DNA of 64,000 nucleotides, taken from assembly GCA_002372275.1 (NCBI GenBank), contig DFFP01000009.1:1-64000 (forward strand). The letters run 5' to 3'. Position numbers and translations under genes: made by a program. Under the pieces are notes generated by a model. That model worked only from the letters and a program-made list of their open reading frames with translations. It was not told the DNA's origin and did not search any database. Numbering within the stretch: the first letter of the stretch is position 1; every line of letters starts with the position of its first letter. Shown here one piece after another: positions 49,159 through 58,806 of the stretch. This stretch comes from Alphaproteobacteria bacterium UBA3773 (GTDB lineage Bacteria > Pseudomonadota > Alphaproteobacteria > RF32 > CAG-239).

Positions 49159-50172
49159 TTAAGCGGCCTTAACAAAAGATTGTGCCGAGCCTAAAAACCC
49201 GAGTTTACGCTCGATTTCCCAAATGACTTTTAAGGCCTCTAACGCGCGCTCACCCGTGACGCGTGGTGTGGTCCTGCCGCAGACGCAATCAATAAAGTGT
49301 TTTTGTTCTGAAAACAGAGGTTGAGCCGAGGGGATGAATAAGTCTTCGGATGTGCCTTTCAGGCCATAGTTCATCCATTCGGGCAAGTTTTCTTTGTTGA
49401 CGTAGTTAGATCTGCCTTGCCAACAAACTTTAATGCTTTGATTGATGAAATCCATATCCATATAGTTTTCATCTGTGGTGACGGTTAGGGTGCGAACGCG
49501 CGATTGTGTGATTCGGCTGGCCGTTAAGTTGGCGGTCACACCATTTTCAAACTGAAGAAGTGCTGAAATATAATCTTTGCCTTCGGGCTTATCAGCAGTT
49601 TTAACGGACATGGCTTCAACGTTAATGACTTTGGATTTAACAAGTGATTGAACCACTTCAACATCATGAATCATCAAATCCATTGCCACATCAACATCAG
49701 TAATTCTGCCGCTGGCCGCTGACATACGCTGGGTTGTGATTGAGCGGATTTTAGACGGATCATTCAAAATCTTGCTCATTTGTTCAACAGCCGGATTAAA
49801 TTGTTCGATATGACCGACGAGCAAAACGGCACCGCTCTTTTGAGCGGCATTAATCAATCTTTGGCACTCAATTTCTGTGGTGGCAAGCGGTTTTTCCATC
49901 AAACAATGAATGCCTTTATTTAAAAAGAATTCCCCCACATCCGCGTGCGTGACAGAGGTTGTCACAACGCTGACGGCATCAACATTTGAAGCCACTTCTT
50001 CAAGTGATGAAAAGGCTTTAATATGAAAAGTTTCAGCAGCACTTAAAGCAGCTTCCTTAATAACATCATAAACGCCGACGAGCTCAACACCCGGAACGGT
50101 TTGATATGTTTTGATGTGATTTTTTCCCATCATACCTGCGCCGATAACGGCAACGCGAACATTATTTGTCAT
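49159..50172 (-). CDS. Gfo/Idh/MocA-family oxidoreductase
   Basis: A 337-residue NAD(P)-dependent oxidoreductase. Rossmann motif VAVIGAGMMGKNH, EKPLATTEIE with catalytic Lys (about 92) and LLVGHIEQFNPAVEQM, then MDLMIHDVEVV with catalytic His and a C-terminal alpha/beta domain. The family oxidises sugars, often UDP-sugars for lipid A or surface glycans (WlbA/GnnA-like). The GHIEQFNP motif supports a sugar-nucleotide role, but the substrate is unresolved. Confidence 0.86.
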   Translation of the reverse strand: MTNNVRVAVIGAGMMGKNHIKTYQTVPGVELVGVYDVIKEAALSAAETFHIKAFSSLEEVASNVDAVSVVTTSVTHADVGEFFLNKGIHCLMEKPLATTEIECQRLINAAQKSGAVLLVGHIEQFNPAVEQMSKILNDPSKIRSITTQRMSAASGRITDVDVAMDLMIHDVEVVQSLVKSKVINVEAMSVKTADKPEGKDYISALLQFENGVTANLTASRITQSRVRTLTVTTDENYMDMDFINQSIKVCWQGRSNYVNKENLPEWMNYGLKGTSEDLFIPSAQPLFSEQKHFIDCVCGRTTPRVTGERALEALKVIWEIERKLGFLGSAQSFVKAA

Positions 50173-50348
50173 TTGATTAAAATTCCTTTTAAAATGTTAT
50201 GAACTGGAGAGTTATATACCACTTTTTAAGATTAGATGTGACTAAAAATATGTTACATTTTATTTCATGAAAAAATCCATAAAAATTTTTGCTCATTTAT
50301 TTAAAATCAGTTTCATGCGGATTACATCGTTTTTGAAAGGAGAAAAAA

Positions 50349-50777
50349 ATGTCCATATTATCGCCGTTTTTATTTGTTGTTCTTGCTTCTGCCGAAGTTT
50401 CGGGCTCTGAAGTCACCATTGTCGGTTCGGCCTCAACGCCGAGCGGAAAAGAAATTAAAGAAGAAATGACTTTGCCCTCTGATGATACATATGCTCCGTT
50501 TCCAAACGTGGTCAAAGAAAGTCCAAGTGCGCCAACAAAGACACCGACCTTAAATGTGCAACATCAAAATGAACCCTTAAAAGAAGTGAACGAGTGGTCA
50601 GAGCAAAACCCCAAACCTTTTTCTATTTCGCCCCAAAAACAAGAAAACGAAATCGAAAATACACTTTATGAAGGTGGGGATCGCATTTATGATGTTCAAT
50701 CTTATCCGATTAAGGACATTCAAACCATCACGGAGCCAAACATTGATCCGACAATTACAAATTATCCGGCATATTAA
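50349..50777 (+). CDS. Hypothetical, probably exported protein
   Basis: A 142-residue protein. A short hydrophobic start (ILSPFLFVVLASAEV) looks like a signal peptide, followed by a Pro/Glu/Thr-rich low-complexity stretch that is likely disordered. The stop overlaps the convergent trmB gene by 4 bases. An AAAGGAG site precedes the ATG. No family recognised. Confidence 0.58.
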   Translation: MSILSPFLFVVLASAEVSGSEVTIVGSASTPSGKEIKEEMTLPSDDTYAPFPNVVKESPSAPTKTPTLNVQHQNEPLKEVNEWSEQNPKPFSISPQKQENEIENTLYEGGDRIYDVQSYPIKDIQTITEPNIDPTITNYPAY

Positions 50778-51499
50778 ATTTTTTGATATTCAAAAAACAC
50801 AGGGCGTCTGCCCTCATTTAAGGCCTTTTTTTGATATTTCGTTTCGACCCAGTCTTTCGGGGGATAGCGCCAATCATTTGAGCTTTTTGCGGTCCAGATA
50901 AAATCAGGGCATTCGTGCATGGTGCGCAGAACGTGTGCTTTATAAACCGGGTGATCGGTTGCAATCTGTAAAATACCGCCTTTTTTTAAGATTCGAGCCA
51001 ATTCTTTTAAATTATCCGGGTTGATAAAGCGTCTTTTGGCATGGCGTTTTTTGGGCCACGGGTCCGGAAACAGTAAATATATTTTATCAAGAGAATGACT
51101 TTTAATACGTTCAAACAAAAGCCGAACATCATCATCAAAAATGCGGATATTATCGGCTCGATCTGAGGTCAGCGAAACATCATCCGTGATGGCTTCGGCA
51201 TTTTTTATGCCGGTTAAAGATGTTAAAAGGGAGGCTACGCCGTTTTTAAAAACCTCAACACCGATAAAACCTGTTGTTTTTTCTTTAAGCGCAAGGCCTG
51301 CCAAATGGGCCCCGTCGCCAAACCCGATTTCAAGACAGATTTTTTGAAATTGAGAGGAAAATAACGTATCAAAATCGAGCATTCCTTGCTTGGGCACACT
51401 GATTTGAGATAAAAACTCATCAAGCAAAAAACTTTTGGCTTTTCGGATGACACGGCCTTTGCGGCGTCCGAAAAATTTCGGGGTTTGTATTTCGTTCAC
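50774..51499 (-). CDS. trmB: tRNA (guanine-N7-)-methyltransferase
   Basis: A 241-residue SAM-dependent enzyme making m7G46 in tRNA. EIGFGDGAHLAGLA (SAM site), VEVFKNGVA, LLFPDPWPKKRHAKRRF (the signature) and FISWTAKSSNDWRYPP-like C-terminus are seen. Length is normal. It lies 3 bases from the XRE gene stop, in the alphaproteobacterial cluster order. Confidence 0.95.
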   Translation of the reverse strand: MNEIQTPKFFGRRKGRVIRKAKSFLLDEFLSQISVPKQGMLDFDTLFSSQFQKICLEIGFGDGAHLAGLALKEKTTGFIGVEVFKNGVASLLTSLTGIKNAEAITDDVSLTSDRADNIRIFDDDVRLLFERIKSHSLDKIYLLFPDPWPKKRHAKRRFINPDNLKELARILKKGGILQIATDHPVYKAHVLRTMHECPDFIWTAKSSNDWRYPPKDWVETKYQKKALNEGRRPVFFEYQKI

Positions 51500-51502
51500 A
51501 AT

Positions 51503-52003
51503 TCAGCTCCGTTTGGTTTGATTTTCTTCGCTTAAATTGACGTCTGATTTTGAAACGGCGACAATTAAATCAAACAAATATTTTGCGATTTTTCGATTGT
51601 TGATTTTGTAGTAAGCCGTGACGAGTTCAAGCGTTTCTTTGCGCTTCATCGGGTCATAATCAATCTCGGGGGCGTCTTCGTTGAAATCATTCAAAGGCTT
51701 TGAGGTGAGCATCATCGGGCTTTGTTCTTCAATCTCAAGGGGCATATCGGCAAAGAAAAAATCCATCGACACACCTAAAACGCGACTGATATCCCACAGG
51801 CGGCTGGCCCCCACTCTGTTCAGGCCTTTTTCATATTTTTGAATTTGTTGAAACGTCAGCCCCATTTTTTCGGCCATTTGTTGTTGGCTCATATGTAAAA
51901 CTTTGCGACGCAACTTAATCCGGTTGCCGACGTGTGTGTCAATCGGGTTCGGTGCACCGGCTGTTAAGCGCCCGCGTGGTGATTTTGTTTGTGTTTCTGT
52001 CAT
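51503..52003 (-). CDS. XRE-family transcriptional regulator
   Basis: A 166-residue protein with a helix-turn-helix (residues 25-80): RIKLRRKVLHMSQQQMAEKMGLTFQQIQKYE, shown here in parts (SQQQMAEKMGLTFQQIQKYE). The C-terminus DMPLEIEEQSPMML through VTAYYKINNRKIAKYLFDLI is typical of the alphaproteobacterial regulator located between lnt and metK/trmB. The target genes are unknown. Confidence 0.87.
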   Translation of the reverse strand: MTETQTKSPRGRLTAGAPNPIDTHVGNRIKLRRKVLHMSQQQMAEKMGLTFQQIQKYEKGLNRVGASRLWDISRVLGVSMDFFFADMPLEIEEQSPMMLTSKPLNDFNEDAPEIDYDPMKRKETLELVTAYYKINNRKIAKYLFDLIVAVSKSDVNLSEENQTKRS

Positions 52004-52072
52004 TGTTCTTTGTTCCTAAAATACAACTATTAGTTTGTATATAAAATATTATCGCATTTATGTCAACTTATC

Positions 52073-53581
52073 TCAACGTTTATACACTATTGCTTTACAT
52101 AACAGAAAAACTAAAAATCCGATGAGTACAATTAAAAAGTAAATCGAAAAATTGCAGTTGGCGTAAAATGTCGAAACATTGAGCGTTTGGGGCAGATAAA
52201 CATCTTGAAAGGCTTTTTGATTAAGCTCTATTTTGGCAATGACACGCCCCATGGGGTCAATGACGGCGCTGATGCCGTTGTTGGCGCTTCGAATAATGGT
52301 GATACCTTCTTCAACGGCGCGCATTTTAGCCGAGCTTAAATGTTGATAAGGGCCGAAACTGTTGCCGTACCAACCATCGTTGCTGACCAAAACAATAAAT
52401 GAGGGTTTGTTTTGGCGATCAAGAACTTGATCGGGGAAAATGATTTCATAACAAATGAGGGCTGCAAAAGGGGGTAAATTTTTGAGATTTAATTGTTTAT
52501 ATTTTTGCGTTGTCGAAATATCGGTAATTAAATTGGTGACAGGTCGTAAAAAGCTTGGAAGATATTTTCGAAAAGGGATATATTCACCAAACGGAACAAG
52601 ATGATTTTTATCATAAAAATCAATCATTTGTCCCTTATCGTCAAAAACCCCCATGGCATTATATATTTTTTTGCTTTTTTCATCAAAACGCAGCATACCT
52701 GTCATTAAATATCCGTTTTGAGGGATTGCTCGTTTAATTTTTGCCTGAAAATAAGGCGAGTGTTCCAAATCAAAAGCGGTCGCCGTTTCACCCCACACAA
52801 CAAACCGGACATTGTTGAAAGGTTCTTTGGCACTCATATCAATATAGGTTTGAAGATTGTTTTCAAGCGCGTTTTCATCCCATTTTAAGGATTGAGAAAT
52901 GCTCGGTTGAACAAGCCGCACTTTAATCTCTGAATCGTTTTGTGATATTGATTTTAAGCGCAAGGTCCCAAATGAAAACATTAAAATCATCAATATACTT
53001 AAAACGGATATGCCGCTTTTATATTGTTTTTTGAGGGTAGCATAACAGCTTGCGCTGATGATGCAGACAATAAATGATAAGCCATATGTTCCGATAACCG
53101 AAGCACTTTGAATAAACGTGTCTGAAAAGGCAAAGACGGTGCCTGCCATATTCCACGGAAAGCCTGTGAAAATATATGCTCTTAAATATTCCATCAAAAC
53201 AAAAGATGAGCTGAAGGCTAAAAGGCGTATCCATAAATTTTGATTTTGAAAAAAGCGCCAAATCAAAAACGGAAAAATAAAAAATATACCAAAAACGGCA
53301 CCTATACCAAACAAGGCGACAGGATAGAGCCATCCAAAGGTTGGAATATCAATAAGCAAAGCATTTGAAATCCAATAAAAACCGACCATAAAGTGACCAA
53401 AACCGAACAAATAGCCGGTGAGAGCTGTTTTTTTATAACTTTGAATTTCACTTAAAATTTGCCACATCAGCACAAACGCAATGACAAAACAAAACAACCA
53501 ATAAAGCGGTGCAAATGAAAGAGCCGATAAGGCTCCCAAAAAAAATGCACTGCTTAAAGGGTGTTTTTGTAAAAATTCCAT
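52073..53581 (-). CDS. lnt: Apolipoprotein N-acyltransferase
   Basis: A 502-residue inner-membrane enzyme adding the third acyl chain to lipoproteins. Six or seven N-terminal membrane segments are followed by a nitrilase domain with catalytic Glu in VVWGETATAF (about 264), Lys in YDKNHLVPFGEYIP (about 332) and Cys in ALICYEIIFPD (about 385). A C-terminal membrane segment (FSIYFLIVLIGFLVFLL) closes it. It fits the several lipoproteins encoded in this window. Confidence 0.95.
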   Translation of the reverse strand: MEFLQKHPLSSAFFLGALSALSFAPLYWLFCFVIAFVLMWQILSEIQSYKKTALTGYLFGFGHFMVGFYWISNALLIDIPTFGWLYPVALFGIGAVFGIFFIFPFLIWRFFQNQNLWIRLLAFSSSFVLMEYLRAYIFTGFPWNMAGTVFAFSDTFIQSASVIGTYGLSFIVCIISASCYATLKKQYKSGISVLSILMILMFSFGTLRLKSISQNDSEIKVRLVQPSISQSLKWDENALENNLQTYIDMSAKEPFNNVRFVVWGETATAFDLEHSPYFQAKIKRAIPQNGYLMTGMLRFDEKSKKIYNAMGVFDDKGQMIDFYDKNHLVPFGEYIPFRKYLPSFLRPVTNLITDISTTQKYKQLNLKNLPPFAALICYEIIFPDQVLDRQNKPSFIVLVSNDGWYGNSFGPYQHLSSAKMRAVEEGITIIRSANNGISAVIDPMGRVIAKIELNQKAFQDVYLPQTLNVSTFYANCNFSIYFLIVLIGFLVFLLCKAIVYKR

Positions 53582-53584
53582 CTT

Positions 53585-54097
53585 TTATTCCTGATACGGA
53601 TCGGGCACGCCAAGAAGTGATAAAATATCAATCTCGATTTTTTCCATCTCTAAGCGCTCGTCATCATCGATGTGATCATAACCTAAAATATGAAGAATGC
53701 CGTGTGTTAAAAGATGCTCAAAATGGTCTTTGAAAGGTATATCGAGTTCTTTAGCCTCAGCTTGCAAGCGTTCAAACGAAATGATGATGTCGCCGAGCTC
53801 AATGTCCGTTTGCTTTTCTAAATTATCTTCAAAATCTTCGCCGTCAATGTTGGCAAACGAAAGAACGTTTGTCGGTTTATCCATGTTTCGAAAGGTTTTA
53901 TTTAAATGGTGAACCGTTTCGTCGTTGCTCAAACAAAGGTTGATGGAAAAATTTTTGTTTTCTTTTAAAAACCAAACCAAATCCGTAACGACTTTTAGCG
54001 TGCTGTTTTTCACACTTTCAATCGTTTCTGAAACGGAAAACGAAAGAGTTTCCCACGCTTTGTCATCAATGTTATAAAAAATGTCGAATTTATTCAT
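53585..54097 (-). CDS. ybeY: Endoribonuclease YbeY
   Basis: A 170-residue metal-dependent RNase for 16S rRNA 3'-end maturation and ribosome quality control. The metal site is THGILHILGYDHIDDDE, and LGDIIISFERL precedes it. ATG 54097 overlaps the phoH stop by 8 bases, which is normal for this coupled pair; longer starts lie inside phoH. It is 3 bases upstream of lnt, and the usual corC gene between them is absent. Confidence 0.94.
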   Translation of the reverse strand: MNKFDIFYNIDDKAWETLSFSVSETIESVKNSTLKVVTDLVWFLKENKNFSINLCLSNDETVHHLNKTFRNMDKPTNVLSFANIDGEDFEDNLEKQTDIELGDIIISFERLQAEAKELDIPFKDHFEHLLTHGILHILGYDHIDDDERLEMEKIEIDILSLLGVPDPYQE

Positions 54098-55061
54098 TTT
54101 CTTTTTTCTGTAATTCTTTATAGCGGTTTTCATATGCTTGAACGATTTTGGCAACTAAACCATGGCGCACAACATCTTTTGAAGAAAATTCAACAGATGA
54201 AACACCCGCAACATTTTTTAAGATACCCAAAGCATCTTTTAAGCCGGAAATAACACCTCGCGGCAAGTCAATTTGGCTTAAATCGCCGTTGACGACCATG
54301 CGTGAATTTTCACCCAAACGCGTTAAAAACATTTTCATTTGCATCGGGGTTGTGTTTTGAGCTTCGTCCAAAATCACAAATGCGTTGGCAAGGGTGCGCC
54401 CGCGCATAAAAGCCAGCGGGGCAATTTCAATTTCGCCAAGCGAGAGTTTTTTATCCACCGTTTCGGCCGGCAACATTTCATACAAAGCGTCGTATAAAGG
54501 TCTTAAATACGGATCGACCTTTTCTTTCAAATCGCCCGGTAAAAAGCCGAGATTTTCGCCTGCTTCAACGGCCGGTCTGGATAAAATAATTTTATCGATT
54601 GTGCCCTCAAGCATCATCGAAACAGCCAGTGCAACGGCTAAATAAGTTTTACCGGTTCCGGCAGGTCCCAAACCGAAAACGAGTTCGTTTTTCATCATGG
54701 CTTCAATGTATTTTGCTTGTGTGGCAGATCTGGGGTAAATATAACGTTTTTTTGTTTTGAGGACAATTTCGTTTAAATTGTGCGCTTCGGTTTCATTTGT
54801 TGTTCCGCCCGACATACGAATGGCCGCTTTGACTTCTTCTTCGCCGATATTAATGTTTTTGCTTGCTTTGTCATAAAGAAGCATGAGGGCTGTTTTGGCA
54901 TAATCTATATCTTGTTTGTTGCCTTTGATTGTAATCTCGTTTCCGAAATTTAAAATTTCGACGTTAAGCATTTTTTCAATCAACCTTAAATTGGCGTCTG
55001 CCGCGCCGACAAGTTTTTGAATGAGTTGATTGTTGTATAATTCAAAGTTCAGTTCTGCCAT
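54090..55061 (-). CDS. ybeZ: PhoH-family ATPase (YbeZ)
   Basis: A 323-residue ATPase with an N-terminal KH-like region, then Walker A GLGPAGTGKTYLAVAL (about 138), Walker B AFVILDEAQNTT and LTRLGENSRMVVNGDLSQIDLP. It interacts with YbeY in rRNA processing. It sits between miaB (2-base gap) and ybeY. Confidence 0.95.
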   Translation of the reverse strand: MAELNFELYNNQLIQKLVGAADANLRLIEKMLNVEILNFGNEITIKGNKQDIDYAKTALMLLYDKASKNINIGEEEVKAAIRMSGGTTNETEAHNLNEIVLKTKKRYIYPRSATQAKYIEAMMKNELVFGLGPAGTGKTYLAVALAVSMMLEGTIDKIILSRPAVEAGENLGFLPGDLKEKVDPYLRPLYDALYEMLPAETVDKKLSLGEIEIAPLAFMRGRTLANAFVILDEAQNTTPMQMKMFLTRLGENSRMVVNGDLSQIDLPRGVISGLKDALGILKNVAGVSSVEFSSKDVVRHGLVAKIVQAYENRYKELQKKENE

Positions 55062-55063
55062 TT

Positions 55064-56395
55064 TTAAATAACCTTTCCTTTCAGTGAATTTGTTGTGGCG
55101 TCTTCAATCAAAACTTTTTGAATATGAAACATGTTTTCTTCATTTGTGACAACATGAACATTTTGCATATAAGGTGTGCGACCGATGAGCTGCCCCTTAT
55201 GACGTCCTTTTTCTTCAAATAAAACATCCATAACCTTTCCGATGCTTGCTTTGTTGAAATTTTCTTGCAAGGTAAACAGTTTGTTTTGCAAAATATCAAG
55301 GCGCTCTTTTTTGACTTTTTCTTCAACCTGATTTTCCATCACGGCAGCCGGTGTGCCGGGGCGTTTGCTGTATTTGAAAGAAAAAGCCTGAATGTATTGA
55401 ACCTTTTGGACCAAATCGAGTGTTTGCTCAAAATCTTCATCCGTTTCTGAGGGAAATCCGACAATAAAATCTGACGACATTTCAAGTTTGGAATTGGCCT
55501 CTTTTAATTTTTGAACGGTTTCAAGATATGTTTCGCGCGTGTGGCGTCTGTTCATCAATTTTAAAATGCGATTGGAGCCTGATTGAACAGGTAAATGCAA
55601 ATAAGGCATTAAAATTTCAATATTATGGTGGCAAGCAATTAATTCGTCCGTTACATCTGCCGGATAAGAGGTTGTGTAACGAAGCCTTTTGAGCCCGTCT
55701 ATTTCGGCAACTTTATTGAGTAAATATGCCAGTGACCTTTCATGTCCGTTTTCATCTTCACCATGATATGAGTTCACATTTTGCCCGAGTAAATTAAGCT
55801 CGAGTGCACCGCTTGAAACCAATCTTTTGGCCTCACTAATAACATCTGCAATGGGCCTTGAGTATTCAGCACCTCTGGTGTAAGGCACGACGCAATAGGT
55901 GCAAAAATTGTTGCATCCCTCTTGTATGGCTAAAAAGGCTGTGCCACCGTGAGCTTTATTTTCAGGTAAGAAATCAAATTTTGACACAGCCGGAAAATCG
56001 GTATCTAAAACGTTTTCGGCTTTCTTTTCTTTGATTTTTTTCAAAATTTCGGGCAGCCTGTGATAGGTTAAGGGACCGAATGCAAAATCAACGTAAGGGG
56101 CACGCTTAAAAATTTCTTCATCTTCGGCCTGAACAACACAACCGGCTACGCCAATCACGGTTTTTAAACCTTTTTCCAAGCGTTCGTTTTTAATAAGTAA
56201 AGCACGTCCTAAATCCGAAAAAAGTTTTTCGGCAGCCTTTTCTCTGATGTGGCATGTGTTAAACAATACGAGGTCTGCCTCGCTCTGTTTTTCGGTTTTT
56301 TCATACCCCATGGCTTCAAGCATAGAGGCCATGCGGGCGCTGTCATAAACATTCATTTGACAGCCGTATGTTTTGATAAAATATTTTTCACTCAT
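55064..56395 (-). CDS. miaB: tRNA-2-methylthio-N6-dimethylallyladenosine synthase
   Basis: A 443-residue radical-SAM methylthiotransferase for adenosine-37 in tRNA. The N-terminal MTTase domain has Cys in TYGCQMNVYDS, FNTCHIREKA and VAGCVVQAE. The radical-SAM motif is GCNNFCTYCVVPYTRG, and a C-terminal TRAM domain contains IGKVMDVLFEEKGRHKGQLIGRT, here split as GKVMDVLFEEKGR. ATG 56395 begins MSEKYFIKTYGC, the family start; longer in-frame extensions add an unrelated basic stretch. Confidence 0.96.
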   Translation of the reverse strand: MSEKYFIKTYGCQMNVYDSARMASMLEAMGYEKTEKQSEADLVLFNTCHIREKAAEKLFSDLGRALLIKNERLEKGLKTVIGVAGCVVQAEDEEIFKRAPYVDFAFGPLTYHRLPEILKKIKEKKAENVLDTDFPAVSKFDFLPENKAHGGTAFLAIQEGCNNFCTYCVVPYTRGAEYSRPIADVISEAKRLVSSGALELNLLGQNVNSYHGEDENGHERSLAYLLNKVAEIDGLKRLRYTTSYPADVTDELIACHHNIEILMPYLHLPVQSGSNRILKLMNRRHTRETYLETVQKLKEANSKLEMSSDFIVGFPSETDEDFEQTLDLVQKVQYIQAFSFKYSKRPGTPAAVMENQVEEKVKKERLDILQNKLFTLQENFNKASIGKVMDVLFEEKGRHKGQLIGRTPYMQNVHVVTNEENMFHIQKVLIEDATTNSLKGKVI

Positions 56396-56492
56396 GTTTT
56401 TTCTTTTCACTTTGGTAAATATGCTACGGCAAAGCTTAATTTTTTTCAAACATTTTTTATGATAATTGCGCTTTTTTTTCAGGTAAAGTTTT

Positions 56493-57056
56493 TTATTTGA
56501 AGATAATTTCTTTTAAAACGGCTTTGAAAGGCTGGCCTTGGGGCGCTGCGATATAAGCTCCGGCTTTGAGTTCATCATCGGCTCCTTTTAAATAAAATTG
56601 ACGCAACCTGACGTAATTTTGCCCGTCAAAGGAATAAGAACACACAAAATCATCCTCTTGACGCTTGAGTTTATAATAAATCTCCTGAGGCATACGTTTG
56701 ATTTTGGCACCTGCCCAGTCGGAGTGTCCGGATAGGGTCAGGCATGTGCCGATTTCAATATGATTTTCATCGGCTGACATCAGTGAGGCCTTAAACCAGT
56801 TTCGCTCATCAATTCGGACCATGATGCCGCACTGATTAAAATTGATTGCGTTTTCAAACGACCATTTCAGGGTCAGATTGAAATTATTTGTTGTTCTTTT
56901 GAAAAAAAATGAGCCGTTGTCTTTTTTGAGCCCATGATGAACAGATTGCCAAAAGTCTGTGTTTGCAGCTGCCTCAACACTCATTTGCCCGTTTGAGAGA
57001 ACGACATTTTCAGGCTCATTTAACCATTCAAAATCAAGAAGACCTTCCAGTATCAT
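56493..57056 (-). CDS. DUF1349 family concanavalin-like protein
   Basis: A 187-residue beta-sandwich protein. NTDFWQSVHHGLKKDNGSFFF, NQCGIMVRIDERNWFKASLM and FSFDGQNYVRLRQFYL-type segments match DUF1349 (lectin/glucanase-like jelly roll), for which bacterial examples include a regulator-like protein of unknown function. There is no signal peptide. It overlaps the J-domain gene by one base. Confidence 0.82.
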   Translation of the reverse strand: MILEGLLDFEWLNEPENVVLSNGQMSVEAAANTDFWQSVHHGLKKDNGSFFFKRTTNNFNLTLKWSFENAINFNQCGIMVRIDERNWFKASLMSADENHIEIGTCLTLSGHSDWAGAKIKRMPQEIYYKLKRQEDDFVCSYSFDGQNYVRLRQFYLKGADDELKAGAYIAAPQGQPFKAVLKEIIFK

Positions 57057-57991
57057 TAAAAGTTCCTTTTCGCTGCCTCACCCGTTTCGTTTAAGACTTG
57101 TTCCAAAAGCTGATTTTTTTCGCTTGGGGCGACAATTTTTAAGGTAATGATTTCATCGCCCGATCCTTTTGCAGAAGAAAGGCCTTTGCCTTTTAACCTT
57201 AATTTTTCGCCGGATGATGAATAAGGCGGAACAGTGATTTTAACTTTTCCGCTGACGGTCGGAACAGTGATTTTTGCACCCAATACGGCTTCTTTGATTG
57301 AGATCGGAAGCTCTAATTCCACATTTAAGCCCGAAAGCGTAAAATAGGGATGCGGACGCATTCTTATTGTGATGAGAACATCGCCTGGTTGACCGCCGTA
57401 AGGGCTTGGGTTTCCCAAGCCTTTGAGACGTAAAACCCCACCGTTTTCAAAACCGGCCGGAATTTTGACATTTACGTTTTTACCATTGATATTGAGCTTT
57501 TTTTCAGCGCCTTTGGCAATATCTAATAAATCAACATCTAGAGTATAAGAAATATCTTGTCCTTTCGGCGCAGCTGACCCAAACGGATTTTGAGCACCGC
57601 TTGTTCTTCTTTTCGCGCCACTAAAAGCGCTCATAATATCATCGCCGAAAATAGAAGAAAAATCAAATCCGCCCGCCCTAAACGGGTTCGAAGAACTCGA
57701 ATATGTGCGGTATGTACCGCCGGTAAAAGGATTTTCACCGCCGAACCCGCCGGCACCGAAACCGGTCGGTTTGCCTGAGGCGTCAATTTCGCCTGCATCA
57801 TATTTTTGGCGTTTGTCTTTGTCTCCTAATATTTCATAGGCGGATGAAACTTCTTTAAATTTTTCGGCGGCTGCTTTGTCGTCTTTATTTAAATCCGGAT
57901 GATAACGGCGCGCCAGTTTTCGAAATGCAGACTTAATTTCTGCATCTGTTGCGGACCTTGAAACACCTAAAACATCATATAAATCTGCCAT
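57056..57991 (-). CDS. J-domain co-chaperone (CbpA/DnaJ-like)
   Basis: A 311-residue protein. Residues 1-65 are a J domain with HPD (ARRYHPDLN). A Gly-rich linker FGAGGFGGENPFTGGTYR follows. The C-terminal substrate-binding domains (IKEAVLGAKITVPTVSGKVK, RLKGKGLSSAKGSGD) follow directly without the DnaJ zinc finger, so it belongs to the CbpA class. It stimulates DnaK. ATG 57991 begins MADLYDVLGV; an earlier in-frame ATG is possible but extends beyond the domain. Confidence 0.9.
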   Translation of the reverse strand: MADLYDVLGVSRSATDAEIKSAFRKLARRYHPDLNKDDKAAAEKFKEVSSAYEILGDKDKRQKYDAGEIDASGKPTGFGAGGFGGENPFTGGTYRTYSSSSNPFRAGGFDFSSIFGDDIMSAFSGAKRRTSGAQNPFGSAAPKGQDISYTLDVDLLDIAKGAEKKLNINGKNVNVKIPAGFENGGVLRLKGLGNPSPYGGQPGDVLITIRMRPHPYFTLSGLNVELELPISIKEAVLGAKITVPTVSGKVKITVPPYSSSGEKLRLKGKGLSSAKGSGDEIITLKIVAPSEKNQLLEQVLNETGEAAKRNF

Positions 57992-58049
57992 TTTATTAAA
58001 GCCTTTAAAAACATTCATTCCTAAAGGTTTATATAGGAAATTTTATTTT

Positions 58050-58433
58050 CTATTGCAAGTCAACGCAATCAAATGTTGCAAGTCTTGAATGATTTTCGCG
58101 CATGACAATTTCACGAAGCTTAGCTGTTTGTTTTTGATTTTTTTGATTGCAATAATGTGCGGCCAAAGGCGTCAGTTCATCTATTCTGACATCACGATAT
58201 TCATAAGAAACAGAGGTTTCATTGCGACGTTTTTCAACAATGTTTTCTTTATATCTATTAAGGTCAATGTCTGAAATATAATTTTTTTCTTCCATACGCA
58301 CATTTGTTTCATCGCTTTGCGCCGGCATGTTTGAATATGAAACGTTGTTATCGTCTTTAATCAGCGGACCTTGTCTGATACAACCGGTTAAAGCAAAAAA
58401 CATAAATGCGGCCATGATTTTTTTGATGTTCAT
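58050..58433 (-). CDS. Small lipoprotein
   Basis: A 127-residue lipoprotein with lipobox FALTGC (Cys about 18), an Asn/Ser-rich linker and a mature part with two more Cys (HYCNQKNQK, FDCVDL). No family recognised. Probably localised to the periplasmic face of inner or outer membrane. Confidence 0.68.
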   Translation of the reverse strand: MNIKKIMAAFMFFALTGCIRQGPLIKDDNNVSYSNMPAQSDETNVRMEEKNYISDIDLNRYKENIVEKRRNETSVSYEYRDVRIDELTPLAAHYCNQKNQKQTAKLREIVMRENHSRLATFDCVDLQ

Positions 58434-58496
58434 CTTTTTACCCTTTATAAATGGTTTTATTTTGGGTCAGTCTAGCAAAGATATCTAAAGAAATTG

Positions 58497-58805
58497 TTAA
58501 TTCAGCTGGTTATAAATTTGAGCACCCGAATCATGTAAAATGTTATAAATATTTTGGTTTTTGCCGTTTTTATTTTTGGCGTTTGAAAGTTCTGACAAAG
58601 ATTTTTCAAGCCATTCGTTGAACTTTTTATTTTGCCTTAATTTTTCAAGGTCATCTTTAATTTTTTCATCTTGCATTTTATAATCTAAAACGGCTTTAAG
58701 CGTGGCAAAATAAGCCGCTTCTTTTTGCGAACTCATGACAGGCGCTGCAAAAACCGAAAAAGCGAGTAATTGAAAAATGGCGATAATAAAGATCAGTTTT
58801 TTCAT
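58497..58805 (-). CDS. Small exported protein
   Basis: A 102-residue protein with signal peptide (cleavage near SVFAAP) and a helical polar mature part (AVLDYKMQDEKIKDDLEKLRQN). ATG 58805 lies 1 base after the stop of the upstream gene, so the two are coupled. Function unknown. Confidence 0.62.
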   Translation of the reverse strand: MKKLIFIIAIFQLLAFSVFAAPVMSSQKEAAYFATLKAVLDYKMQDEKIKDDLEKLRQNKKFNEWLEKSLSELSNAKNKNGKNQNIYNILHDSGAQIYNQLN

Positions 58806-58806
58806 T

